64,000 bases of DNA from positions 153,395,741 to 153,459,740 of the forward strand of contig CM041465.1 in assembly GCA_023213395.1 (NCBI GenBank), written 5' to 3'. The notes beneath the pieces were generated by a model. The model made no database searches. It saw only the letters and a program-made list of their open reading frames with translations, and was not told the DNA's origin. This DNA is from Cycas panzhihuaensis. Taxonomy: Eukaryota > Cycadophyta. This document shows positions 48,025 to 59,230 of the stretch, in pieces (position 1 is the stretch's first letter; each line of letters starts with the position of its first letter). The position numbers and the translations under genes are program-made.

Positions 48025-50110
48025 ATGGAGGGATATCCTTCGGATTGGGCATACCATGCCTTTATCTCTAAAGCCCATGAGTTTGTTACCTCTTTTCGAG
48101 AGTCCACCCAAGAGGGTGATGACCCTATCTATTAACCAAGTGATTAATAACACCCACATGATTCCCATCCCTCCACTCAGAGAGTGGAGGTTTCATCTTC
48201 TCTTGAGTTCTATCACCAAGGTAACGACTCTTACGAGGAGCATCCTAAGGGTTCCACCTTATTCGAGGTTCCATCTACCTCTTTCAATCAGGCAGATACC
48301 CCTCCCGCTGATGTGGTTGAAGCTTTCAACACGTGCTTTCGTGCTGCTTGCCTTCAACCATATCCTAAATGGTTTGAAGACGTCTTGCATGGTGGGGCAC
48401 TTTCTTCATTCACATCTACCTCACCTATGATGAGTAACCTATTTATCCCATCGCATCTGTCTCATGTGGTTCTCACATCCATCTTAGGGATGTCCATTAT
48501 GTCTTCTATTTCCTTTTGTGGTCCCAACCCTTCTGGGACCACTTAGGGTATATGGTTCTCCTAGCTTGGGGTTAGCATGCCTCTGCCTAGCCAAATGAAT
48601 ACGTCACCTCCAAATGTGGTGCACACATTTCTTATTAGACCTAGGGGACCTATTTATGCCCCTACTTCTAGTTATATAGGAGCTATCTTCACATGCTCTC
48701 AAACTCAGTCTAGTGGGCCTTCCCTTTACGTACCTCTAGGCTATACATCTCGGCCATGGGGGTATGGTAAAAGGAACCACCTTCTTATTTATGGGGTGGA
48801 CCCTTTGCACCTATATGGTGTCGCATCACCTATGGGCAGCCTATATGGGCATAATCTGGTCCCCCACCCCTCTTTTCTTCCATCTTGTGGAGCACCTTAT
48901 ATTGCTCCTTTGCAAGGAGGCCTAACTCCTTTTCAAGGCACCTTCCCTTAAGCCCCTTTCCAATAAGGGGCATTTCCTTAAGGAGGGATAGGCCCTCTGC
49001 CCCCATCCTCTCCTTGCTCATTACCTTCCTCATCTCTTACCGATCTTATGATCCAGACAAGGGAATGTCCCTTTATAGATTATAGATCGACACCCTTGTC
49101 CATTGAGGTGCTAAGGACTAACTTACCACCTTATCTCCCTGAAGTTCCTAAATTCGATGGGACTTCATCGCAAGATCTAACAGAGCATGTTTGTAGTTTC
49201 TCTATGGCATGCATACACTACTGGGCCTACGATCACATCCTTATAAAATTATTTCCATGATTCCTTCAAGGCAATGCCCTCAAGTGGTTTTATCGCCTAC
49301 CCATGCATTCCATTCATTCATTCTAATAACTCGTGGATGAGTTCGTCAACTATTTTGATGTGGCTCGCCCATTTGAGAGTGGAATGAAATCCCTACTTTC
49401 ACTTAAACAAGGCCATGATGAGATGAATCGTGACTTTGTATGATGATTCGATGACCTTCGTCACTCCACTAAGGCTACTTTACCTGAGGAGTTGAAGAGA
49501 GACCTTTTTGTCAATGCCCTTCATCCAGAAGTTCATGTAGAAGTCCTTAAGATGGGGGCGACTACATGTGACTTTGCCATAGCGAAGTGCTTGGCACTTG
49601 AGGCCATTGAGATCTAGGTTGGACTCAAGAAGCCTCTTAAGTCCTCACAACGACGTGAGGCACCACCACCAAAAGAAACCAAATCTCAACAACCCTCTAA
49701 GTCTTCTTCCCATTCCACTGAGAAGACTCTAGATCCTCTTACTTCAGCTATATATTCATTTGAATGTACGATAAAGGAACTTAAGCTTCAAGCTTCTTCA
49801 TCACCCATATCTAACAAACTTGTTCACCAGGCTTCACAAGCTTCTCCTTTAAGAGGCGGTAACACCCAGTCCTCTCAAGTGAGGAAATCCGATCATTTCC
49901 TTGAGAAGAAGTGGTGCTCCATCCATGGAGAATGCTTCCATGATGATTTGTGCTATCAGGTTCAACATCATAGGGATGCTCTGCAATATGACTCCTCTCC
50001 CAAAAAGGCCTCAAGGCCTAATCTAGGCCAACTGGTCCATAGAGATCCCTTTCCCAAATATGGGGAATGTGATCGTAACCCTAAGGGGCTAATATCTCTT
50101 TTAAGAGGCT
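48025..50110 (+). pseudogene. Tat-2 gag, long, with Cys/His knuckle
   Basis: Starts MEGYPSDWAYHAFISKAHEF. The first 350 codons are low in complexity and rich in Ser, Pro, Thr and Gly. The gag domain is near 49140-49560: VPKFDGTSSQDLTEHV, LQGNALKWFYRLP, VDEFVNYFDVARPFESGMK, ATLPEELKRDLFVNALHP. A basic Ser/Pro linker leads to WCSIHGECFHDDLCY (near 49915), a C-x2-H-x-x-C/H-type knuckle of Tat-like gags. About ten stops and at least one frame change. It is the most complete copy of this gag in the window and aligns with 1007-2767 on the minus strand for most of its length. Confidence 0.85.
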
Positions 50111-50458
50111 ATTGTAAAATCAATACTTATTTTTGCTTTAACAACTATATTTGTCACTAATAAAGTCAAATTTTAGTTATGTTAGCTTTAAGATAAAAGT
50201 ATATTTTCACCTAAATGAAATGAGTTATCACATGGTCATATTTGGTTTCCATTTGATGTACTTTTTAATGGTTCAAACTGATGTAAAATTTCTTTAAGCC
50301 TTATATGTTAAAAGGCTAAGTTTTTCTTAGACATTTGAATATAAATCTTGTCCATCTTGATTGCCTTTAAATCTCTTTTATTGCCTATTTTCAGTACTTT
50401 GTTAACACTTTATTTCAAGTACTTTACATTTCAAAGAGTTATTTTTTAAGGTAATTTT

Positions 50459-51475
50459 ATGATTATAATATCAAATATTAGTAATATTATGATGCCCAAG
50501 TTTAATGGTATAAATTTTCTTAATTGGAGTAAACATATGAAACTAGTTTTTATTGCCAAAGATACATGGGAGCTTATTGAAATAAGTTATAGAGTGCTTA
50601 CCAAAAGTGCTATAGAAGATGAAAAGAAAAGCTTCAAGGAGAGAAAAAAAGAGAGACAACAAAGCACTTGTATTTATATTTTGTGCTTTGGATGATCATA
50701 TGTTCTCAAGGATCAGGGAAGCACCCATATCAAAGAAGACATAGGACATATTAAAGACTACATACAAAGGAGCAGTAATATCAAAGCTTCATACTTTAAG
50801 AAGTAAATTTGAAAACCTAAGGAAGAATACTAATGAAGGAGTTAATGACTTCATCGCAAAGATCTAAGACCTAGTCAACTAAATAAGGGCCTTAGGAGAG
50901 GTAATTAGTGAACAAAGAGTAGTTAAGAAAATCTTAAGGTGTATAAGTGATATTAACCAGTTTGAGATGATGAGCACTAGTATTAACATCTCTAAGGACC
51001 TTAGTACCATTAAAATAGATCAATTAAGTGCTATGTTACTAGCCGTAGAAGAGAAGAAAGGAGGAAGTGAGTCCCTTGAGTATGCTTTTACCACTAAGGT
51101 AAAAATTTGACCTACTTACTAAGGACAAAGTTTTAGGGATAGAAGTCAATTTTTTAAAGGTAGAGGCCAACCTAGAAATCAATTGTCAAGGTAAAGCTAT
51201 CAAATATAAGGATATCATCAAGGTCAAGGATATCAAGTACAAGGTCAAGGATATCATGAAGGCCCAAGTTAATTCTATCAAGGGTAAAATTAGTTCCAAG
51301 GTCAAAGGTATTATCAAGGCCAAAGTTAAGGCCAAAACTATTAACCTCAAGGAAGAGAAAGAGGTCAAAGTCCTAAGGGAAGAAGCTAAAGATAAAGAGG
51401 TAGAAGTTGAAGGGGTAGAGGAACAATCCAATGTTCTTACTACCATAGAAATGGTCACTTAAAGGAAAATTACTT
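50459..51475 (+). pseudogene. B gag
   Basis: MMPKFNGINFLNWSKHMKLV and DTWELIEISYRVLTKS open the capsid, then a frame change after about 75 codons. QDLVN (near 50862) with stops at 50862-50864 and 50880-50882 follows. From 51180 a Gln/Gly-rich repeat (QGQGYHEG, FQGQRYYQGQS) with many Gln codons now read as stops passes into an Arg/Gly-rich part and the knuckle CSYYHRNGHLKENYF near 51440, in which Cys positions are Tyr. The Lys/Val-rich 68-codon reading 51256-51462 is this tract in the wrong frame. Confidence 0.7.
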
Positions 51476-51539
51476 TGTAAAAAGATCAAGTTCACAAAGG
51501 GGAACTCTTAACATAACTGTTAAGGAAAGACAAGATGAT

Positions 51540-54500
51540 ATATTATTTCTTTTAGGTTTAATGGCTAATGAAGAAGAAGATAATTGGTATATTAATTTAG
51601 GGTTTTCTACACATATGACTCATAAGGAAGAGTGGTTTAAGAAATTTGATAACTCCAAGAAAAGTAAAATTATATTTAGGGATAACACCACTCAAGTAGT
51701 TATTGGTAAAGGAAATATCTCCATAATAACTAATTTGCATGAATGATGTGCTACATATTCCAACCTTTAAGAAAAACTTACTTTTAGTGGGTTAGATGAT
51801 GGAACAAAAATATAAAGTAATATTTGACAATAGAGAATGGACCATTAAATTCTAGCTAAAAGATAAATAATTAGTGATATATTATTTAAACTAGTTATAC
51901 ACTTAATAAATTATTATGCCTTAAAAGCATCAACAAATATAGATAGTAAAACATGGAACAAAAGACTTGACCATGCAAATTATAATAGTTTGGCCTTAAT
52001 GAATAAAATAGATATGGTAATTGGACTACCAACTATTGAACATAATAAGGAACTATGTGAAGGATGTGTACTTGGAAAGAAACAAAGGGAAGGTTCACCC
52101 AATGAAAGCTATAGGGTCAATGGGCCCCTTCAATTAATATATACAGACCTATATGGTTCAATGGATGTGCACTCACTTGGAGGCACTAAGTTCTTTATGA
52201 TATTTATTGATGAATTCACAAAGATGACATGGGTTTACTTCATCAAATTCAAGTTAGATATTCTACAATATTTCATGGACTTCAAAACTATGGTAGAAAG
52301 ACAAAGTGGACTTAAAATTTTGACCATAAGATAAGACAATAGGGGAGAATTCATTTCGAATAAATTTAAAGCTTATTGTAGGTATTATAGCATAAGAAAA
52401 TAGCTCACAAATCCTTACACCCCACAATAAAATGGGGTTGCTAAAAGGAAGAATATAATAATTGTTAAAATGACAAGGAGTATGCTTAATGTCAAGCATT
52501 TAAGAAGTGAATATTAGGCTAAAGTTATGTATATAGTTGTCTATATGTTAAGTAAATATACTACTAAACCAATTAGGTAGGTTATATTAGAAGAAGCTTA
52601 GATAGGTTATGATCCAAACATTTAACACTTAAGAATTTTTAAGTGTATAGCTTATGTAAATATCATAGATCAAAGGAGAATAAAGTTAGATGATACAAGT
52701 ATTAAATATATCTTTATAGGATATAGTGACTTTCTAGATCCTATAAACTTTATGATCCAAAAGGTGAAAATATGGTTATAAGTAGGAATGTTATATTTAA
52801 ATAAGATGAATTTTATCAAGAAGAAGTGATTGAAAAAGAAAAAGACAAAAATATCATAGTTGATGTAGACTCAAAATCTAAGGGTATAAATGTACTTAAT
52901 ACAAATGAAACCAGACTCTCTACTTCAAATTAAAGGGTCCCCAAATAGGTACAAAGAACTCATAATATTTTAAATATTTTAGATACTAACTTTGAGAGAA
53001 GGACCACAAGATCTTAAAGGATAAATTTTGCACTTAGGACTCAAGTTATGGAGTTTACTAAGCCTCATAACTTTGAAGAGGCAAACACTTAAGATGAATG
53101 GAAGAAAATAATAAAAGAAGAATACAATGCCTTAGTGAAAAGTAATACATGGGAGTTAGTCGATATGCCATCTAAAAAATACCATTAGGACTAAATGGAT
53201 CTATAAGGCTAAGCATAAATAAGATAAGTCTATTGACAAGTATAAGGCAAGGTTAAATATAAAGGGATATGCTCAAATTGAGGGCATAGATTACAATGAG
53301 ATATTTGCACATGTTGCATGGTTAGAAATAGTCAGATTGATGATGGCCTTAACTACATAATAAGGTTGGATAGTACATCAAATGGATGTAAAAAGTAACT
53401 TCTTAAATAACTATGTGGATGAAGAAATATATGTCTGACAACCCAAAGGGTTTAAAGTGAAATGAGAAGAAAACTAAGTCCACAAACTTAAAAAGGCCCT
53501 ATATGGACTTAAGTAATCACTTAGAGCATGGTACTCTAGGATTGACAAATATTTTAAGAATAAGGAATTCTAATGAAGTTAGTCTAATCTAAATTTATAT
53601 ATCAAATCAGAATGAAGCTCTATACTTACTTTAGGTTTATATATTGATAGCCTAATATACATTGGGAATAATGATCACTTATCCTAAAGATTAAAAAAGG
53701 ATATGTGTAAGGAATTTGATATGATAGACTTAGAACTAATATATTACTTCTTAAGCATAGAAGTTTAGCAAGATGAAAATAGAATATTTGTTTTCCAAAG
53801 GAAATATATGTTAGACCTATTACACAAGTTTAACATGAGTAATTATAAGCCACTTGTAACTATAGCAAAAGTTAGGTTGAAATTATCCAAGATTGAGGAA
53901 TCAAGATTAGTTAATCATATAATCTATAGGCAATTGATTAGGAGTTGAATTTACTTGACTTCAACTTAATCAAATATCATATATGTAGTTAGTATGGTTT
54001 CAAGATTCATACATGAGCCTAAGATAAAATATTAGCAACCAACCAAGAGAATTCTTAGGTATCTAAAGGGTACAATTAGATATGGGTTATATTATAGGCT
54101 ATTAGGGGACTATAGATTAGTTGGATATACAGACTTATACTAGGTAGGTTATGTAGATGATAGGAAATCTACCTCTAGTTATGTATTCACTTTGTATTCA
54201 ATTGTAGCTACATGGAGTTAAAAGAAACATACTATAGTATTTATATTTACTATAGAAGCTGAATATAAAGTATTCGTAGTAGGAGCATATGAAATAGTTT
54301 AGCTTAGAAAGTTACTTCAGGATTTATAAGAGGAATAGGTAGGTCATACTCAGTTGCTTTGTGATAATCAAAGCACAATTCATATGATTAAGAATCTACT
54401 GTTTCATGGTAAGACAAAGCATATTAAAACATAACATCACTTTTTTAGAGAATTGGTAGAATAAGGCAAGCTAAAATTAGTCTATTATAGAATAAAAGAA

Positions 54501-54590
54501 TAGATGGAAGATATATTCATAAAGGCACTTGGAAAAATAAAGTTCATCAAATTTAAAGATAAACATAGAGTCTCCCTAAATAGGTATTAT
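51540..54590 (+). pseudogene. B pol
   Basis: Protease: WYINLGFSTHMTHKEEWF (near 51588; Asp-Ser-Gly read as Asn-Leu-Gly). Integrase: 51955-52460, open for 114 codons from 51990, with the zinc blocks CEGCVLGKKQ and TDLYGSMDVHSLGGTKFF, FIDEFTKMTWVYF, then DNRGEF and NGVAKRKN (catalytic Glu read as Lys). Reverse transcriptase: 53080-53960 with frameshifts; LYGLK then a stop then SLRAWYSRIDKYF is the block replaced by a microsatellite in A; YVDD reads YIDS. RNase H: 54120-54560. Nonfunctional. Confidence 0.7.
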
Positions 54591-54880
54591 GAGGGAGAAA
54601 TATTAGAATAATACCTATATTAAGACTCATATCTACCTTGGGTTAATTATCTACATTGGGGTGATAACCTAAGATTGATAAAGATATTATAGCAATACTA
54701 TGTTAGATCCTAGCCACACTTAACTATATTTTATTAGATCTTGGTAGTATCATTTATGGCATTTATCAATGCTAGTTGGTAGTGGACTTCAAGTGGTGTT
54801 CCACATCCTATTTAAGTCTTATTTATTTATTTACAAAGTTTAAACACCTTGGTATTCATTAACACTGCCACTCTTATGGG
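54591..54880 (+). repeat. B purine tract and 3' LTR remnant
   Basis: GAGGGAGAAA (54591-54600) precedes TATTAGAATAATACC, comparable to TGATGGAATAATG of A with the TG changed to TA, and a TTGGGT block follows. The right end is uncertain; about 280 bp is assumed from A, and element C starts there. Confidence 0.45.
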
Positions 54881-54889
54881 ATTGATGGT

Positions 54890-56350
54890 TATCTCCTTTT
54901 TGCATTAGTATTTTATTCCCTTTGTTCCTTGATTCTATTAATTTATCCCTTATCAACTATTTCTTTATTCCTTAGTTTCTCTTCAATGGAGTACTCCCTA
55001 TTATCAAAGATCACCTTGTATTTTTTCTCCATCATTTATCCCACTAATACCAATTTTTATTTTAAGTGTAGGGATATGAAGTACATCATTGATATATCTT
55101 ACTTCTCTAAATTCTATTTGTATAGCAACATTCCCTTTACCAACTATAGCTAGAGTGGTATTATTTTGAAATAAAATTTTGGTCCTTTTGGCATTATCTA
55201 ACTCCTTGAACCAGTCTTCTCTATGTATCATATAGGTAGAACATCTTGAGTTAATATACCAATTATTATTTTCTTTATTTTCCATCAAACTTAATAGAAA
55301 GAGTCTCTTATTTTTCCTTTTTTGAACTATTGTATTCATTATTCCTCTTTTTAAGTTAGACCTTTTCATGAAGTAAGTTTCTTCTAAGTGTCTACTTTTA
55401 TGGCAATAGGAATATTACATTGTTCCTCTAACTTTAGGACTTCTTCCTCTTTGTCCTTGGTTTCTACCTTTTTGACTTTGTTCTCTACCTCTTTCTTGAG
55501 GTCTAAAATTTTGTCCTTGGCCTTAAAAATATCATTGCCCTTAACCTTGAAATTGGCTTTGACTTTAATGAAAATGCCTTTGACCTTGATAATATTGTTC
55601 TTACCCTTGATAAGTTTATCTTTGTGTTTGATTAAATTGATTTTGATTCCTAAGATTTTGACTTCTGCCTTTAGGAGATTAACGTCTTCTCCTTAAACTT
55701 TGCCTTTGAAAAATAGGTCTAATATCTACCTTAGTAGAAAATATATATTCTAGAAATTTACTGCCCTACTTTTTCTCTTTAATAATAAGTAACATTGGAG
55801 TTAATTTATCAATTTTGAGGGTAGTTAAGTCTTTAAAGACCTCAATACTTGTGGTAACTATTTCAAATATTTTAATATCACTAACTCATCTTAAGATCTT
55901 CTCTACCATATTTTTCTTACTTAAGGCCCTCATTTAATTAACTAGGTCTTGTATTTTTGTTATGAAGTTATCTACATCTTCATTGTTATTCATCCTATAA
56001 TTTTCAAACTTACTCCTCAATGTTTGGAGTTTAGATATAGTAACTCCTTCGTAGGTGGTATTTAATACATCCCCTACTTCATTTGATGTAGATGCTTCAC
56101 TAATCCTTAGAAAAATGTGATCCTCTAATATACAGAAGATGAATGCCAAGGCTTCATTATCTCACTTTTCATTCTTCTTATAGGTTTTGTTTTCGTCTTT
56201 AGTAGCATTAGCACCAAGAGCTCCATAACTAGTTTCAATCAAGTCCCACATATTCTTTGACATAAAGATGGGTTTTATTCTTTGACTCTAATTCAAAAAC
56301 TTAGTACCATCAAATTTTAGCACCATTACATTACTTATGCTTGAGGCCAT
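54890..56350 (-). mobile_element. C: copia fragment of the A/B family, inverted to B
   Basis: Minus strand from 56350: MASSISNVMVLKFDGTKF opens gag; WDLIETSYGALGANATKDE and the 71-codon open part 56149-55934 (FCILEDHIFLRISEASTSNE, ending QDLVN) follow. The QG-rich tract lies at about 55690-55390, protease WYINSRCSTYMIHREDWF at about 55260 (usual DSG read as NSR) and a stretch to about 54900. It is cut before the integrase. No LTR is seen at either end. Together with B it forms an inverted pair of gag copies. Confidence 0.75.
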
Positions 56351-58219
56351 AATGAAGAAAATGCCTTAAAATAAACTACTTGAAGAAATAATGTATTTGA
56401 ATGAAAATATTAAAATGAACTTAAATAAGGCAATAAAGGCACTCAAAAAATACAAGAAAAACTTGTCCCTCTTAATTTTAGAATGTGTACAAGCATCCCA
56501 ATTAGGACTTAGCCTACCTAAAAATAAGATTTTTGTATTAATGACGATTGTAAGCTAAAGTTTTATTAGATTTATTTAAGAGTCATCTCGTAGGAAGCCC
56601 ATAAGCTAGTATCGGTTTTAACTATAAAAATATTATATCAAATGACTTCAAAAAGTCTTAAAAGGTCATTCACTCAATAAAGAATTAAAATATGAACCCA
56701 ACACCTTAAATGACACTCAATTTTAACTTTTATAACCAAGTTATATATTAAAAAATATAAGGAGGTTAAAAGGAATAAAGAGCCTTTTAGTATATGAACT
56801 ATAAAGAAAAATTTCATTAACTTTTAATCGTTAAAAAGGCTATTAGATGTAGACCTAACATAATCATGTAACCACTTATTTTATTTGGTTAAAAATAAAA
56901 AATGCTTTGGAATTGGCATATCTAAAAATAGACCCTAATAATGATACATATCTTTGTTGAAGTAGAAACAAATGCTTGTTTTGAACTAACCTCCTTAAAA
57001 AAAGATTAGCCCTTTTAAAACCTACCACCTAGTTATTTGAATGTTGAATGTGACCTATAAGAAGATACTAGTCTCCTTAGCTAAACATAGTTGATTAACA
57101 ATAATATAATACCTATAGCATAAGTGCCAATAATATTTAGTGGCTTGATTCTCCATTCTCTAGCATGGACTATTCCAAATAACCTCTTCTTAATTATTTT
57201 GAAGATACTATAGTGATCATAGATAACATGGCAATCATAAGTCCATAACAGAGGGTAACTTCACTTAAAGGGACTCAAGTAGTCTTATAAACACTAACAA
57301 CATAGTTAAATAAGACCACATGGTAAATAAAGGTTATGGATAGGAATGACACTCATAACAAATATCTACCCATCCTCCCACAAAGGTAGTAAGAAGACAA
57401 ACAAAATGTAGATCTCCTAGGTAGAAGGCATTACTATTAGGGTTGAGATTAAGATGACTAGATCACAAATTAATAAGAGTAATTAGCTAATAAAAAATAG
57501 CAGTCAAATAGAAGGTAATAGGGTAAATATGTAGTCATACCTAAGGAGAAAGTATATAGACAAGTTTCAAATTAACATAGTGACCCATAAATATCCACGT
57601 GGCTATAAATTAATGTAAATAACATAAAAATTCAAATGTTGTATGATGCAAATATATAATATTGGTGAGGGCATAAATGTGAATGAAGATAAAATCATAG
57701 ATATAACTATTTAAATAAAGGTTTTAATATGAGACAAATATTTATGTAACTAATTCTTATGCATTGATGTCATAGAAGGCATTATTTTAAGATAAAAGGG
57801 AAAGACCATTTGCATGAAGTAATGAAAGGGAAGATTGGCTTAATTTAGTGTATTTTCCACTTTGCAAAGTTAGGTTTCAAGCATTTTTGTAGTGGGGAAT
57901 CTCATTCGTAGCATTAGATCTATAGATCTTGCTCTTGACATTAAGCATGCAGAGAGTATATAACATGAGGTCCCCTTATATACATAGTAAGTAACATAGA
58001 GATTTAAGCTTGGGGCAATACAAAATAGGTAAACAAGTGTGATTCAAAGTAACACATGTAGGAAAAGTATATTTTGTAGGAGAACAGGGTAGAACATAAA
58101 ATAGAATCACATAGATCAATATTGCATCAATATATCAATGTATCATAATAGCATCATAGTTGCATAAACATGAAATCATTATATTCAAGTCATTGTGAGA
58201 AGTGAGCAATACAAATTTC
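56351..58219. other. AT-rich DNA; probable leader of C, then unknown
   Basis: The first 150 bp upstream of the C gag resemble the leader before B gag (TTCAAGTA and TTTTAAGGCATTTT-like blocks on the minus strand). Beyond that nothing is recognised; no reading over about 60 codons. Confidence 0.4.
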
Positions 58220-58476
58220 CTAAATGAGGATGGTGTCTAAAGACACTAGGGTTGCACATCCCTCAATATTTATAATTTGGGGGAGGAGGGAAACTCCTCA
58301 ACCCCTAAATTTAAAATAATAATAAAATAATGTTAACTTAACTCAAATGAAACTAATTTAAATCAAAGTTAAACTTACCTTGACATGTTAAACATCACAT
58401 GTCTAAATTAATATTGATGAGATGTATAATCCTAGTTAGAAATGTGGGAGTGGAGTGATGACGATTAACTCCAACA
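58220..58476 (-). repeat. 3' LTR of E2 (end not located)
   Basis: Starts TGTTGGAGTTAATCG on the minus strand directly after a purine tract and shares the GGTTGAGGAG, GGAGG/CCTCC, TATAAAT (58268-58274) and CCCTAGTGT blocks with E1 at 13454. The downstream end could not be fixed. Confidence 0.6.
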
Positions 58477-58489
58477 TTCTCCCCCTTAA
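58477..58489 (-). other. Polypurine tract of E2
   Basis: TTAAGGGGGAGAA on the minus strand, directly before the TG of the LTR. Confidence 0.7.
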
Positions 58490-58519
58490 TATTATCACGA
58501 ACACTTGTATCTTTTCCTT

Positions 58520-59230
58520 GAACTTATAGAACTTTTACTTGAAGAAAACTTTAAAATTTTGATCTTTATCAATATACTTTAACTTTCTTGCAATATATGT
58601 CTTTGTATCATGAAGTAATTCAAAAAAGCTATGACTAAATGATGCTTGATCCAAGTATATATGTATAGATGCAACTTTGACTTTGTCAACTAGAACATTA
58701 AAGAAAATTTAAATTTGAGCTTTATCTTTTATAATCTGTATGCTGTCAACAATTGTCATATCATACGATTCTTTTTTTTCCATATCAGATTCATTCTCCA
58801 TCATGTCACAGGATTCATTTTCATTCTCCCCCTCAAATGGAGGATCAAATCCTTGTGCAGCAAGGTGGTCCTACATTTGATCTGAATCTTCATTGGTTTT
58901 GTCATCATGATCGACCTGTTCTGTCACCTGTCTCACATGCTCAACAAAAATATCATTAAATACAAGGAGAGTATCTCCCATATAAGTAGAAATTAAAATA
59001 TCCCAAACATATTTAGAAGTAGTTAATTCATAAACCTTTGAAAAAACATCATCAGTCATAGTGCAAAATAATAAACCTAATGCTTCATTGCCCTTTCTAA
59101 AATTTTCTTTAATATTTAGATCATATTTATGTTACAAATACTTCAAAAGATCATGTTTAATAAAATAGTTCTTCATAACCTTATGCCATTCTAAAAAAAA
59201 TTTCCCATTAAATATAGGTAATTATGCCAT
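58520..59230 (-). pseudogene. E2 gag-only protein of a copia-like element
   Basis: The minus strand opens at 59230: PIFNGKFFLEWHKVMKNYF fits the start of copia gag (F-x-G-x-N-F-x-x-W). ALGLLFCTMTDDVFSKVYEL and SKYVWDILISTYMGD follow the capsid order. After a stop at 58870 the same frame stays open through an acidic part (EGENENESCDMMENES) and, past another stop, a C-terminal part containing YLDQASFSHSFFELLHD, ending just before the polypurine tract. Only about four stops in 237 codons. No protease, integrase or polymerase lies between gag and LTR, so the element is nonautonomous. The C-terminal extension is not a family I know. Confidence 0.55.

Larger units (their letters stand above)
39567..50110 (+). 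mobile_element. Tat-2: Tat-like gypsy element, LTR and gag, carrying copia F
   Basis: The 5' LTR starts at 39567 inside Tat-3 gag and ends at 47766; it is split by copia F (40452-45727), leaving about 2.92 kb of LTR. Primer site, leader and a gag of about 690 codons follow. At about 50110 the reading changes abruptly to AT-rich DNA that leads into copia B. Protease, polymerase and the 3' LTR are not present. Confidence 0.75.
50111..54880 (+). mobile_element. B: Ty1/copia element of the A family, without a 5' LTR
   Basis: Begins abruptly after Tat-2 gag with an AT-rich leader, then gag, protease, integrase, reverse transcriptase, RNase H, a purine tract and the start of the 3' LTR. Blocks match element A codon by codon in many places. 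No primer site or 5' LTR is present upstream, so the left end was lost in the junction with Tat-2. The right end meets element C. Confidence 0.8.

Noticed and set aside
48056-48430. 124-codon plus-strand reading
   Set aside because: Shadow of the Tat-2 gag frame, which matches the other gag copies and gives the real protein.
51186-51462. Open readings on both strands (Lys/Val-rich plus, Leu/Thr/Ser-rich minus)
   Set aside because: Wrong-frame and antisense readings of the Gln/Gly-rich gag tract of copia B.
55388-55696. 102-codon Leu/Thr/Ser-rich plus-strand reading
   Set aside because: Antisense of the same Gln/Gly-rich gag tract in copia C; it mirrors the minus-strand reading over the tract in B.
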